Source: Shimia thalassica (GTDB taxonomy: Bacteria; Pseudomonadota; Alphaproteobacteria; Rhodobacterales; Rhodobacteraceae). From it: DNA of 64,000 nucleotides. Of this stretch, positions 28,344 through 37,257 are shown in pieces. The position numbers and the translations under genes are program-made. The stretch's first letter is position 1. Each line of letters begins with the position of its first letter. Below the pieces are notes generated by a model, which was not told the origin of the DNA, did no database searches, and saw nothing but the letters and a program-made list of their open reading frames with translations. Location: the NCBI RefSeq assembly GCF_001458215.1, contig NZ_CYTW01000003.1:248001-312000 (forward strand). Reading direction: 5' to 3'.

Positions 28344-29702
28344 ATGACGTCGACTGTCGAATTGCCCCTTTGGCTGTTCATCCTGATCCTCTTGTTTGCT
28401 TTGGTGACGGCCGCAAGCCATTTGCTGTTTCCCTCTGTTCGCTGGTTCTTCCGGCGTCGGATGGAAAAGGCGGTTGCGCGCCTGAACCAACGCCTTGAAC
28501 GTCCTATTGAGCCATTCAAGCTCGCGCGGCGGCACGACATGATCCAGCGCTTGATCTATTCGCCCGATGTGACCGAGGCCATTGTGGAACACGCCCGCGA
28601 ACAGGGCATTCCCGAAAATGTCGCCTTTGAAGAGGCCAAGGGATACGCACGTGAAATTGTGCCGTCCTTTAGTGCCTCGGCCTATTTTGGATTTGCCATC
28701 CGGGTGGCGCGATTCTTGAGTCAGGCTCTTTATCGTGTGCGCTTGGCCCACTTTGATGAAGCGGGGCTTCAGAACATTTCGAAAGATGCGACGGTGGTCT
28801 TTGTGATGAACCACAGGTCAAACATGGACTATGTCCTGGTGACGTACCTTGCCGCGGAACGGTCTGCCTTGGCCTATGCTGTAGGAGAGTGGGCACGGGT
28901 CTGGCCCTTGTCGCGCTTGATCAAGGCAATGGGCGCTTACTTTATTCGACGTAAATCGCGCAACACCCTCTATCGCAAGGTTCTTGCGCGGTATGTCAAG
29001 CTGGCGACCGATGGGGGCGTGACCCAGGCGATGTTCCCCGAAGGCGGGTTAAGTCTGGATGGTGCGCCTCAGGCGCCTAAGCATGGTTTGCTCAAGTACA
29101 TCGTTGAAGGATTTGATCCTGACGGCAAGGACGTTGTCTTTGTGCCGGTGGCGCTGAATTATGACCGCGTGTTGGAAGATCGGATCCTTATGGAAGCCAT
29201 GAAGGGCGGGGGGCGTCGGTTTAATGCAAGGATCAGCGTCGTCACGGGGTTTTTCTTCAAACAAATGTGGCTGCGTCTGCGCGGGAAGTATCACAAGTTT
29301 GGCTATGCAGCCGTGAGTTTCGGGCACCCCCTGTCACTGGCCGCGTTTAGCAAAACCCGTAAAGGGGAAGTGTCTGAGGCGTTGGCCTATGCGTTGATGG
29401 ACCGGATTGAAGCGGTTGTCCCAGTTTTGCCGGTGCCCCTCGTGGCTTCGGTGATTGAAGACGCCAAAGCGCCGATGTCGCGCGCAGCAATAGAGACCGC
29501 AGTCGGCGAACGAATTGCATTGCTCGACAAGGCGCACGTTCATTTGCCTCGAGATGACATGGCTTATGCCATTGAGGTCGGTTTGCGCACCCTGACGGAA
29601 CGTAAAATGGTTTTGAAGGTGGCTGGCTGCTACAGCGTAAATCCTGAGCAAAAGACGGCTTTGGCCTTCTATTCAAACTCAATCCGGCACCTTTTGCGGT
29701 GA
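28344..29702 (+). CDS. Glycerol-3-phosphate / lysophospholipid acyltransferase family membrane protein
   Basis: A 452-residue protein with one N-terminal membrane segment (LWLFILILLFALVTAASHLLF) and a PlsC/PlsB-type acyltransferase domain. The catalytic HX4D is in MNHRSNMDYV (about residues 155-163), and the acceptor motif FPEGGLS comes about 75 residues later. The long C-terminal part is PlsB-like. It is probably an acyl-CoA or acyl-ACP transferase of phospholipid synthesis at the inner membrane face. It lies between ecm and ccr, as I recall it does in related species. The substrate is not determined. Confidence 0.8.
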   Translation: MTSTVELPLWLFILILLFALVTAASHLLFPSVRWFFRRRMEKAVARLNQRLERPIEPFKLARRHDMIQRLIYSPDVTEAIVEHAREQGIPENVAFEEAKGYAREIVPSFSASAYFGFAIRVARFLSQALYRVRLAHFDEAGLQNISKDATVVFVMNHRSNMDYVLVTYLAAERSALAYAVGEWARVWPLSRLIKAMGAYFIRRKSRNTLYRKVLARYVKLATDGGVTQAMFPEGGLSLDGAPQAPKHGLLKYIVEGFDPDGKDVVFVPVALNYDRVLEDRILMEAMKGGGRRFNARISVVTGFFFKQMWLRLRGKYHKFGYAAVSFGHPLSLAAFSKTRKGEVSEALAYALMDRIEAVVPVLPVPLVASVIEDAKAPMSRAAIETAVGERIALLDKAHVHLPRDDMAYAIEVGLRTLTERKMVLKVAGCYSVNPEQKTALAFYSNSIRHLLR

Positions 29703-29823
29703 ATTGTGCGCCTGCAGCGGGAATTTCTGCATCTGCTCGGTCATAAAATTACAAAATGACCTCAATTGTGGTTGCAATATTTCAAGGCCGTCGATATTTC
29801 ATCTCTAGGAACCGCGATTCTGC

Positions 29824-29834
29824 ATTGCGGCAAT
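29824..29834. promoter_or_regulatory. ATTGCGGCAAT palindrome in the ccr leader
   Basis: ATTGC-G-GCAAT is a perfect 11-base palindrome, 26 bases before the ccr ATG. A related TTGCAATATTTCAA lies about 50 bases further upstream. The location near the expected transcription start suits a repressor site. No regulator is assigned. Confidence 0.4.
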
Positions 29835-29859
29835 ATGTTTTTAACTTCAGGAGGCTGAC

Positions 29860-31149
29860 ATGGCTCTGGACACTGATACCGGCATCGCGCCTTACGACGC
29901 ACCAGAAAAAGATCTGTATGAAATCGGCGAAATGCCCCCATTGGGCTACGTTCCGAAGAAAATGTATTCGTGGGCCATCCGGCGCGAACGCCACGGCGAA
30001 CCTGATAAATCCTTCGAGGTTGAAGTAGTCGACACATGGCAGGTCGACAGCCACGAAGTTCTGGTCCTCGTTATGGCCGCAGGTGTAAACTACAACGGCG
30101 TTTGGGCCGGCCTGGGTCAGCCGATTTCACCTTTTGACGTACACGGTCAGGATTATCACATCGCGGGTTCGGATGCTTCGGGCATTGTTTGGGCCGTTGG
30201 CGACAAAGTGAAAAACTGGAAAGTGGGCGACGAGGTTGTCATCCACTGTAACCAAGACGACGGTGACGACGAAGAATGTAACGGTGGCGACCCCATGTTC
30301 TCGCCGACCCAGCGTATCTGGGGTTATGAAACCGGCGACGGTTCGTTCTCGCAGTTCACACGTGTTCAGGCGCAACAGCTGATGCCACGTCCCAAGCACC
30401 TGACTTGGGAAGAGTCGGCATGCTACACGCTGACGCTGGCGACGGCTTACCGCATGTTGTTCGGCCATCACCCACACGAATTGAAGCCCGGTCAGAACGT
30501 TCTGGTTTGGGGTGCTTCGGGCGGTCTTGGATCCTATGCAATCCAGCTGGCGAATACTGCTGGTGCGAACGCGATCGGCGTGATTTCCGACGAAAGCAAA
30601 CGCCAGTTCGTGATGGATCAGGGCGCCAAAGGCGTGATCAACCGCAAGGACTTTAACTGCTGGGGTCAGCTGCCCACCGTGAACTCGCCCGAGTACAACG
30701 AGTGGCTGAAAGAAGCACGTAAGTTCGGTAAAGCGATCTGGGAAATCACCGGCAAAGGTGTCAGCGTTGACATGGTGTTTGAACACCCTGGTGAGGCGAC
30801 CTTCCCTGTTTCGACTCTGGTCGTGAAAAAGGGCGGTATTGTTGTGATCTGTGCCGGTACGTCCGGTTTCAACACAACATTCGACGTTCGCTACATGTGG
30901 ATGCACCAGAAGCGTTTGCAAGGCTCGCACTTTGCGAACCTCAAGCAGGCTGCATCGGCCAACCGCCTGATGTGTGAGCGTCGTCTCGACCCGTGCATGT
31001 CGGAAGTGTTCACATGGGATGAAATCCCTGCCGCACACATGAAAATGCTGCGCAACGAGCACAAGCCAGGCAACATGTCCGTTCTGGTTCAGGCCCCCAA
31101 AACTGGCCTGCGCACAGTCGAAGACGTGCTGGAAGCCGGCAAGAAGTAA
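29860..31149 (+). CDS. ccr: Crotonyl-CoA carboxylase/reductase
   Basis: NADPH-dependent reductive carboxylation of crotonyl-CoA to (2S)-ethylmalonyl-CoA, the committing step of the ethylmalonyl-CoA pathway. The 429-residue medium-chain dehydrogenase-type protein has the NADPH-binding VWGASGGLGSYAIQLA (about residues 217-232), N-terminal VNYNGVWAGLGQPISPF, the insert HCNQDDGDDEECNGGDPMFS typical of Ccr, and VFEHPGEATFPVST. An AGGAGG site precedes the ATG. It is followed by a strong hairpin. Linked ecm makes the assignment firm. Confidence 0.97.
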   Translation: MALDTDTGIAPYDAPEKDLYEIGEMPPLGYVPKKMYSWAIRRERHGEPDKSFEVEVVDTWQVDSHEVLVLVMAAGVNYNGVWAGLGQPISPFDVHGQDYHIAGSDASGIVWAVGDKVKNWKVGDEVVIHCNQDDGDDEECNGGDPMFSPTQRIWGYETGDGSFSQFTRVQAQQLMPRPKHLTWEESACYTLTLATAYRMLFGHHPHELKPGQNVLVWGASGGLGSYAIQLANTAGANAIGVISDESKRQFVMDQGAKGVINRKDFNCWGQLPTVNSPEYNEWLKEARKFGKAIWEITGKGVSVDMVFEHPGEATFPVSTLVVKKGGIVVICAGTSGFNTTFDVRYMWMHQKRLQGSHFANLKQAASANRLMCERRLDPCMSEVFTWDEIPAAHMKMLRNEHKPGNMSVLVQAPKTGLRTVEDVLEAGKK

Positions 31150-31199
31150 ACTCGGTGTATCCGGGGGGTTAATCGCCCGGACGCATGAGAGCCACATAG

Positions 31200-31234
31200 A
31201 TCGCCCGCGAATCACTGTCTGATTTGCGGGCGAT
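31200..31234 (+). terminator. Hairpin terminator after ccr
   Basis: ATCGCCCGCGAATCA (31200-31214) is mirrored at 31220-31234 with a G-U type variation and a five-base loop, then TTTACGTTT. It is a strong stem with an imperfect T-run. Confidence 0.8.
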
Positions 31235-31389
31235 TTACGTTTGAGAAATCCATTTGTGTGTATTCAGTGGTTTATCAGATCATGGCCCCGCTATTTTGGG
31301 GGAGTAAGAATACGTGAATTTATGAACAAACTGTGCTCGTGCTATGATTGTATTAACTTTTCATTAACCACCACACACGAGAGTTGAAT

Positions 31390-31605
31390 ATGAAATACAA
31401 CTGGATACTCGACGTTCTCGCAGATCTTCGGACTTTTGCCGTAGCCAACGATTTGCAAGCGCTCGCTGAACAGCTGGAAGAAGCCCGGCTGGTTGCAGTG
31501 ACCGAGATCGTCTCGACCGTGGAGGGCGCTGGTGCAACTGCACATGGGCATGACGCAACGACGAGAGACTATACTGGAGGAACTCGGGAGCGCCCCCGGG
31601 CTTGA
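31390..31605 (+). CDS. Small protein preceding and overlapping luxR
   Basis: A 71-residue frame MKYNWILDVLADLRTFAVAN... with a well-formed amphipathic helix (LQALAEQLEEARLVAVTEIV) and a charged, low-complexity C-terminus. It overlaps the luxR start by more than 70 bases in another frame, and the ribosome site of luxR lies inside it, so luxR translation may be coupled to it. I recall short proteins with the pattern 'VLADLRxFAxxNxLxxLAxQL' in other Rhodobacterales, without a function. The last 25 residues may be shaped only by the overlapping frame. Confidence 0.65.
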   Translation: MKYNWILDVLADLRTFAVANDLQALAEQLEEARLVAVTEIVSTVEGAGATAHGHDATTRDYTGGTRERPRA

Positions 31606-32263
31606 ATCTCTTCAAGGCGCGATCGAGAAGCTGCGAGATCATTTCCGTGTAGACCATCTGGTTTATCACTGGGTCAACACGGACGGGGATCAGTACGGTT
31701 GCGGGACCTATTCCGACATTTGGGTCGAGCGGTATTTGACGAAAGACTATCTCAGGGTAGATCCCGTTGTTATCGGGAGTTATCAAAAGTTCCACCCTGT
31801 TGACTGGAAGCGGCTTGACTGGTCAAGCAAGGCGTCGCGCGCTTTCCAGATGGACGCCATCGCGCACGGCGTCGGGAACCAGGGGCTGACTGTGCCAATT
31901 CGTGGCCCCAATGGCCAGTTTGCCCTGTTCACGGTCAGTCACCAGTGCAGTGACGCAGAGTGGGAGCAGTTCATTCAGAGAAACAGGCGCGATCTGATCC
32001 TGATTGCCCATGAATTCAATGAAAAAGCGCTCGAATTTGAACCGAGTCGGCAACCAGAGCAGCTGCGTGCGTTATCACCTCGAGAAGTTGACGCTATGAC
32101 GCTTCTGGCATCAGGACAAAGTCGGGCACAGGTTGCAGAAGCGCTGTCCATTTCCGAGCATACCTTGCGTGTCTACATTGAGTCTGCCCGATCAAAGCTT
32201 GGGGCGCTGAACACAACCCATGCAGTTGCCCGCGCGCTGAGCTGGGGTTTGATAGTGGTTTAA
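31532..32263 (+). CDS. LuxR-family quorum-sensing regulator
   Basis: A 243-residue acyl-homoserine-lactone receptor/activator. The N-terminal autoinducer domain keeps the binding residues of the family (DIWVERY with Trp/Tyr, RVDPVV with Asp-Pro, VDWKRLDW). The C-terminal LuxR helix-turn-helix is LSPREVDAMTLLASGQSRAQVAEALSI. The start taken is GTG at 31532 because GGAGG lies just upstream; ATGs at 31544 and 31550 are alternatives. It is paired with the LuxI gene 91 bases downstream. It may also read signals affecting the adjacent ccr region, though that is inference. Confidence 0.93.
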   Translation: MQLHMGMTQRRETILEELGSAPGLESLQGAIEKLRDHFRVDHLVYHWVNTDGDQYGCGTYSDIWVERYLTKDYLRVDPVVIGSYQKFHPVDWKRLDWSSKASRAFQMDAIAHGVGNQGLTVPIRGPNGQFALFTVSHQCSDAEWEQFIQRNRRDLILIAHEFNEKALEFEPSRQPEQLRALSPREVDAMTLLASGQSRAQVAEALSISEHTLRVYIESARSKLGALNTTHAVARALSWGLIVV

Positions 32264-32354
32264 CAAAGCGTTAACGCACCGCCCGCCCTGTTAGGCTCGG
32301 CTTAACGAAGGTGTTCTAGTTATGTTCTCATTTCTAATGGGAAGGGATGCCAGA

Positions 32355-32993
32355 ATGCTCCGTTATATCTACGCAGAAGACCTTGATGATTTCCCCAAGC
32401 TGAAACGCACAATGTTTCTTGATCGGGCGGATCAATTCAAAACCCGGCTCGGCTGGGAAGTGAACGTCGACGACACCGGCGAGGAACGTGACGAATACGA
32501 TGCAATGAACCCGTTGTATGTCATCTGGGAAAAGCCGGATGGCCGCCACGGGGGGTCCATGCGCCTTTTGCCAACCACAGGTCCCTGTATGGTGAATGAT
32601 CACTTTCTTGACCTGACAGATGGTGTGAAAATTCAAAGTCCCTTCATCTGGGAATGCACGCGATTTTGCCTTGCTCGTGATGCGGAACCCCGCACGGCTG
32701 GCGCTTTGATGTTGGGCGGCGGCGAGGTCATGCATGGATTCGGCGTTGAACACTATGTCGGCGTATTTGATGCCCGCATGGTCCGTATCTATCGCATGAT
32801 CGGGTCGTCCCCGGAAATCGTTGGTGCAAAGGGCGAGGGGCGCGACCGAATCAGCGTTGGGTTGTGGGACTTTACCGAAGAGGCGCGTCTGCTTGTTGCC
32901 GAGCGCGCCGGAATTTCCCCAAGTCAATCACGGCACTGGTTCGACCTTGCCTTTGGCGGCCGGGAACATCCGAGCCTCGCGCGGATCGCCTGA
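32355..32993 (+). CDS. Acyl-homoserine-lactone synthase (LuxI family)
   Basis: Makes an N-acyl-L-homoserine lactone from S-adenosylmethionine and an acyl carrier. The 212-residue protein begins MLRYIYAEDLDDFPKL, as Roseobacter LuxI proteins do. It keeps the invariant residues: the Arg/Phe/Trp group in DRADQFKTRLGWEVNVDD, the arginine in GGSMRLLPTTG, and IWECTRFCLARD with Glu and Arg. An earlier in-frame ATG at 32322 is possible, but GAAGGG precedes 32355. The signal's acyl chain cannot be deduced. LuxR lies directly upstream. No clear lux box was identified; CTGTTAGGCTCGGCTTAACG near 32287 is a weak dyad. Confidence 0.94.
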   Translation: MLRYIYAEDLDDFPKLKRTMFLDRADQFKTRLGWEVNVDDTGEERDEYDAMNPLYVIWEKPDGRHGGSMRLLPTTGPCMVNDHFLDLTDGVKIQSPFIWECTRFCLARDAEPRTAGALMLGGGEVMHGFGVEHYVGVFDARMVRIYRMIGSSPEIVGAKGEGRDRISVGLWDFTEEARLLVAERAGISPSQSRHWFDLAFGGREHPSLARIA

Positions 32994-33047
32994 CAAAACC
33001 CTTAAGTCGCGCTGGTGCTTGTTCATAGGCGCCTGTAGGGTCTGCGC

Positions 33048-34574
33048 ATGACGAATGCGCTGACCCTTTCTCACGACCAAGCCGAAGCTTTTGACCAGAT
33101 CACCGAGCTACTGCGTGGCGTCGGCGTTGATCTGGATGAGGGCATTTTGACCCCACCTTCAGAGAGCAAACGCGCCATTGCTGCGGTGATGGGAAAGGCA
33201 GGGTCCGGCAAGACCTTGTTGCTCGCTGAACTGGTAAAAGCCCTTGAAGAGGCTGGCGTGGATATCGTCTCTGGCGACTATGAAGGAAAGCCCCGCAAAG
33301 ACCGGCGCACGCTGGCCATTTTGGCGCCAACGAACAAGGCGGCGAGTGTTCTGCGCATGCGCGGGGTGCCGGCAACAACAATCCACCGCATCATCTATAC
33401 GCCGGTCTATGATCCGGAATATGAAAAAATCGCAGAGTGGTTGGCTGGCGAGGGCGAGCGCCCTGAAATTGAAGAGCTGACAGATGAATCGCTTGATCGG
33501 GCATTTGCGTTCTATCAGCTTCACAAGTCGGTTCCGGGGGCTCTTGCCGCAGCTGGATTGCGCGGCTCGGATTTCATCACAGGCTGGAAAAGACGGGATG
33601 AGCCGCTGGACATTGGCCTTGTCGACGAAGCATCCATGCTGGACGAGCGACAGTACGAAGACCTGCGCGAGATTTTCCCGACTTTGCTGTTGTTCGGTGA
33701 CCCCGCACAGTTGGCACCGGTGAACCAGTCCGGTGCGATGGTGTTCGACGGTCTGCCCGAACCTGCCAAGCTGCAATTGAGCCGCGTCCACCGACAGGAT
33801 GCAGATAATCCCATCTTGGACCTTGCGCACGCGCTGGCGGATCCTGCGCTCGAGTTTCATGATTTTGAACGCATGATCGAGGAAAAGGCGCGTGTTGATG
33901 ACCGCGTCATCATGGGGCAGCGCGTTGAAGTTGATATCATGGCGCGATCACCTGTTTTGGTGTGGCGCAATGCGACACGCATACGGTTGATCAACGCGTT
34001 TCGGCGGGTTTATGAAGCACCGGAAGACATGCTTCTGGAAGGGGAACCTCTGATCTGTGACGGGATCGAGCTTCCTGCCAAGCACAGAAAAAAGAGGTTG
34101 GACCTCGAGGCGCGCGGTCTCATCAAGGGGGCGCAGGTCATCTATCTGGGACCGGGTCGCAAACCGGGGTTTTCGCGTTTGCATGTGATCGGTGCCGAAG
34201 ACCCGCGAGTCTCGGCCGCGTCTATTGTCAAAATTGAAATGCCCGATGAGGAAGAGCCCTTTATTCCCTATGCAGCCCGTATGGGGGCGACCTTTTTGCA
34301 CGGGGCAGCAGTTACGATCCACAAGGCGCAAGGATCACAGTGGGAAGACGTTCAGGTTTTTGCACCGGATCTTTATGTTGCGGCTAAAATGGGTCGGGTC
34401 GAGGCGGGCCAACCGTTGTGGAAACGATTGGCCTATGTGGCGATCACCCGTGCGCAGGAACGGCTGTACTGGATTGTGCGCAATCGGTTGTCACGTCCTT
34501 CCGGCCCGTTGCAAACCGATGATTTGGTCAGCACACCTGCGCCATTGAAACTTGAACAAGAGGAAAGCGTATGA
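33048..34574 (+). CDS. RecD-like ATP-dependent DNA helicase
   Basis: A 508-residue SF1 helicase of the RecD/Pif1 type. Walker A is GKAGSGKTLL (about residues 49-58). Motif II is VDEASML, motif III GDPAQLAPVNQ, motif V VTIHKAQGSQW and motif VI YVAITRAQERLYW. No RecB or RecC gene is nearby, so it is a stand-alone enzyme, as found in many alphaproteobacteria. It probably unwinds DNA in repair or recombination. Its stop overlaps the ATG of the next gene (ATGA), so the two are co-translated. Confidence 0.9.
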   Translation: MTNALTLSHDQAEAFDQITELLRGVGVDLDEGILTPPSESKRAIAAVMGKAGSGKTLLLAELVKALEEAGVDIVSGDYEGKPRKDRRTLAILAPTNKAASVLRMRGVPATTIHRIIYTPVYDPEYEKIAEWLAGEGERPEIEELTDESLDRAFAFYQLHKSVPGALAAAGLRGSDFITGWKRRDEPLDIGLVDEASMLDERQYEDLREIFPTLLLFGDPAQLAPVNQSGAMVFDGLPEPAKLQLSRVHRQDADNPILDLAHALADPALEFHDFERMIEEKARVDDRVIMGQRVEVDIMARSPVLVWRNATRIRLINAFRRVYEAPEDMLLEGEPLICDGIELPAKHRKKRLDLEARGLIKGAQVIYLGPGRKPGFSRLHVIGAEDPRVSAASIVKIEMPDEEEPFIPYAARMGATFLHGAAVTIHKAQGSQWEDVQVFAPDLYVAAKMGRVEAGQPLWKRLAYVAITRAQERLYWIVRNRLSRPSGPLQTDDLVSTPAPLKLEQEESV

Positions 34575-35305
34575 AGTCGATCCTGATAACCGGCGCCAGC
34601 TCTGGCATCGGGCGTGCCGCTGCCGAAACGTTTCTCGAAGATGGCTGGCGAGTGGGGGCCATCGCGCGCCGGGCCGACCGTCTGGAGGAACTGGCCGCGA
34701 CCTCTGAAAACGTCGTTGCCCTTCCCGCAGATGTCACCGACGCCAAAGCCATGGAAGACGTTTTCACACGCTTCTCCAAAATTGCGGGGCGCTTGGACGT
34801 TTTGTTTAATAATGCCGGCATGTTTGGTCCTGCAGGGCCCATCAACGAGTTGACCGTTGAAGACTTCGAGCAGGTTTTGAATGTAAATGTGCGCGGCATG
34901 TTCATCTGTGCGCGTCTTGCTTTTGAGCAGATGCGCAATCAAACGCCACAGGGCGGCCGTATCATCAACAACGGGTCACTCTCGGCGCACAATCCACGCC
35001 CCGGTTCGATCTGTTACACGACGAGCAAACACGCGATCACTGGCATGACCCGCAGCCTGTCTCTTGATGGGCGTCCGTTCGATATTGCCTGCAGCCAGAT
35101 CGACATTGGCAACGCGCGCACAGAAATGGTTGCGGATCTGACTGCCCGGGCCGCGCGTGAACATCCTGAGGAACCACCGATGCCTTCGATGGATGTCGCG
35201 GACGCGGCGCGGTCCGTTCTTCATATGGCGAACATGCCGCCAGAGGCGAATGTGCAATTTATGACGGTGATGGCAACCAAGATGCCCTATATCGGGCGTG
35301 GCTAG
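34571..35305 (+). CDS. Short-chain dehydrogenase/reductase
   Basis: A 244-residue classical SDR. The NAD(P)-binding glycine motif is TGASSGIGRAAA (about residues 7-18). NNAG follows in LFNNAGMFG. The catalytic Ser/Tyr/Lys are in NNGSLSAHN and CYTTSKHAI. The basic stretch ARRADRLEEL after the second strand suggests NADP preference. Substrate is not predictable. It overlaps the helicase gene by four bases, giving a two-gene operon with no evident functional link. Confidence 0.92.
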   Translation: MKSILITGASSGIGRAAAETFLEDGWRVGAIARRADRLEELAATSENVVALPADVTDAKAMEDVFTRFSKIAGRLDVLFNNAGMFGPAGPINELTVEDFEQVLNVNVRGMFICARLAFEQMRNQTPQGGRIINNGSLSAHNPRPGSICYTTSKHAITGMTRSLSLDGRPFDIACSQIDIGNARTEMVADLTARAAREHPEEPPMPSMDVADAARSVLHMANMPPEANVQFMTVMATKMPYIGRG

Positions 35306-35328
35306 GGCGCTTTTCTGGCTCGGCGGGA

Positions 35329-36096
35329 TTACCCGCCCTGCCGGACAAAGCGGAAAGCAGCAGATGCTCCCCATCCTGCGGCAATGGCAATCGCCAGTGA
35401 CAACAGGCCATACAACAGTGGTTTTTGACGTGACAGGTTGAACAACCAGCGTTCAAGACCAACTTTGCGAACATCGATTGAAGTCTCGTATGACGACACA
35501 ACTTCGCCGCCCCGGGTTAGCAACACGCGCGTGATATAATCGCCTTCAGTCAGATTGGCAGGCATTGCGACCGAGGTTCTGAACAGGGTTTGTTCGTCTA
35601 CGGCGACCGAGTTTTCCAGCATCTGGTACAAACCGTTGTCTGTGCGTATGCGAATGACGGCCTTGGCAAAGCTTTGTGCGTCTTCAACACCCATAGGGGC
35701 CCCGACAGACCGGATTGCGCGGGGAATCGAAACCCTGTGGCGCAAATCCTCAACATCGGTGAGCACGTCCCCAAAGGGGCCACTGGTCGCCACGGCATAG
35801 AAACTGGGGGCGGCATCGACCTCAACGCTGTCGGCATTCACCCAGATGCCCAGCTTCTTTTCTTTCCGGCGCACCGTGACAGGTTGCAAGGGACCGGAAA
35901 CCGTAACCAGAACTTCAAGTGGCGGATCCTGCTGGATTTCGCTTTCGCGTTTAACCGCGCCAAATATCAGAATTTCCGAGCCATCAAAATTGGCTGTGAT
36001 CGCCACGCGGTTTTGACTCATGCCCAATACGACATCTTCCTGGGCGTGGACCGGCGCGGCCAGCAAAACCAGCAATGCAAAGAGAACCCGCAGCAT
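35329..36096 (-). CDS. TIGR02186-type periplasmic protein with C-terminal anchor
   Basis: A 255-residue protein with a clear signal peptide (MLRVLFALLVLLAAPVHAQ), a beta-rich periplasmic body and one C-terminal membrane segment (LLYGLLSLAIAIAAGWGASAAF). It matches my recollection of the TIGR02186 alphaproteobacterial family, which is usually encoded next to a TauE/SafE exporter, as here: one base separates the exporter's stop from this start. That stable pairing suggests it assists the exporter. Function is otherwise unknown. The start at 36096 was chosen for the signal peptide. Confidence 0.75.
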   Translation of the reverse strand: MLRVLFALLVLLAAPVHAQEDVVLGMSQNRVAITANFDGSEILIFGAVKRESEIQQDPPLEVLVTVSGPLQPVTVRRKEKKLGIWVNADSVEVDAAPSFYAVATSGPFGDVLTDVEDLRHRVSIPRAIRSVGAPMGVEDAQSFAKAVIRIRTDNGLYQMLENSVAVDEQTLFRTSVAMPANLTEGDYITRVLLTRGGEVVSSYETSIDVRKVGLERWLFNLSRQKPLLYGLLSLAIAIAAGWGASAAFRFVRQGG

Positions 36097-36097
36097 C

Positions 36098-37015
36098 CTA
36101 GTGTCCTCCGGCCGGGCCAAGAGAGTACAACTCTGACGGCATAAGCAGAAGGTCCAGAGCAAGGTTCCCGCACACGACCAGAACCATAATCGCCAGAAGG
36201 ATGCGCAGTTGCTCGGCCTTTAGGCGAGTCCCGATGCGTGTTCCGATCTGTGCCCCGACTACACCGCCGACCAACAGAAGAACAGCCAGCGCCATATCAA
36301 CGGTATAGTTGGTTGTCGCGTGCAGCAAAGTGGTGAAGGCCGTCACAAAAATAATTTGAAACAGCGAAGTACCAACAACAACCTTGGTGGGCATTCCCAG
36401 AAGATAGATCATGGCAGGGACCATGATAAAGCCCCCACCGACACCCATAATTGCGGCCAGCACGCCTACCAACAAACCGACGATTAGTGGTGGAATAACC
36501 GAGATATAAAGGCCCGACACACGAAACCGCATTTTGAACGGAAGCCCGTGAATCCAGTTATGGTTCTTGCGTTTTGCAGGGGGGGCGTTTTTGCGAGTCC
36601 GGCGAATGGCGTTCAGGCTTTCGACAAACATCAGGCCGCCGATGACACCAAGGAACACGACATAGCAAAGCTTGACCAGCAGATCGACCTGCCCGAGTGA
36701 TTTGAGGTAGTTGAACAGCATAACCCCAAAACCGGCGCCAATCAGGCCACCAATCAGCAAAACCGTCCCCATCCTGAGATCGACCGTTCGCCTTTTTAAA
36801 TGGGCCAGAACGCCGGAAAAAGAAGAGGCCACAATCTGGTTGGCCTCTGTTGCGACGGCTACGGCAGGGGGGATGCCAATAAAGAACAGCAACGGTGTCA
36901 TAAGGAAACCGCCACCGACACCAAACATCCCTGAAAGAATCCCCACAATTCCTCCAAGCCCCAAGAGCAAGAAGGCGTTCACGGAAACTTCGGCGATCGG
37001 TAGGTATATCTGCAT
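36098..37015 (-). CDS. TauE/SafE-family sulfite exporter
   Basis: A 305-residue membrane protein with about eight passes and the duplicated family motif GGIVGILSGMFGVGGGFLMTP and LVGVLAAIMGVGGGFIMVPA. The long central cytoplasmic loop, rich in Arg/Lys, separates the two halves. It is distinct from the shorter TauE-type protein at 11146. It forms an operon with the TIGR02186-type gene. A role in exporting sulfite or another organosulfur anion is likely from the family, not from the context. The ATG at 37015 was preferred; 17 residues could be added upstream. Confidence 0.88.
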   Translation of the reverse strand: MQIYLPIAEVSVNAFLLLGLGGIVGILSGMFGVGGGFLMTPLLFFIGIPPAVAVATEANQIVASSFSGVLAHLKRRTVDLRMGTVLLIGGLIGAGFGVMLFNYLKSLGQVDLLVKLCYVVFLGVIGGLMFVESLNAIRRTRKNAPPAKRKNHNWIHGLPFKMRFRVSGLYISVIPPLIVGLLVGVLAAIMGVGGGFIMVPAMIYLLGMPTKVVVGTSLFQIIFVTAFTTLLHATTNYTVDMALAVLLLVGGVVGAQIGTRIGTRLKAEQLRILLAIMVLVVCGNLALDLLLMPSELYSLGPAGGH

Positions 37016-37193
37016 GAGTTCAGTTAGCGTGACGTGGCGTGATTTTGCAACCTGTCTGGCGGGCAAAACCCTGACAGGATTGATGAATGTGCATGAACTG
37101 GACTTATCCGTTGGCCGTCAATGTGAAATTCGACACGGCCTCCCAAACATACGACATGCGATCTATCTCCTGCATGTCGGGATTTAGGCAACA

Positions 37194-37225
37194 ACGCCCG
37201 CACAAATAGCAAAATGTGCGGGCGT
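37194..37225 (-). terminator. Hairpin terminator of the BMP-family ABC operon
   Basis: ACGCCCGCACA (37194-37204) pairs with TGTGCGGGCGT (37215-37225) around a 10-base loop, 33 bases beyond the last permease gene. The T-run on the minus strand is weak (TTGTTG). Confidence 0.75.
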
Positions 37226-37257
37226 CATAATTGGGTATGTGAAAACTGATTCCTGCC

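Noticed and set aside
32264..32354. A lux box upstream of luxI
   Set aside because: Only an imperfect dyad (CTGTTAGGCTCGGCTTAACG) is visible, too weak to list as a site.
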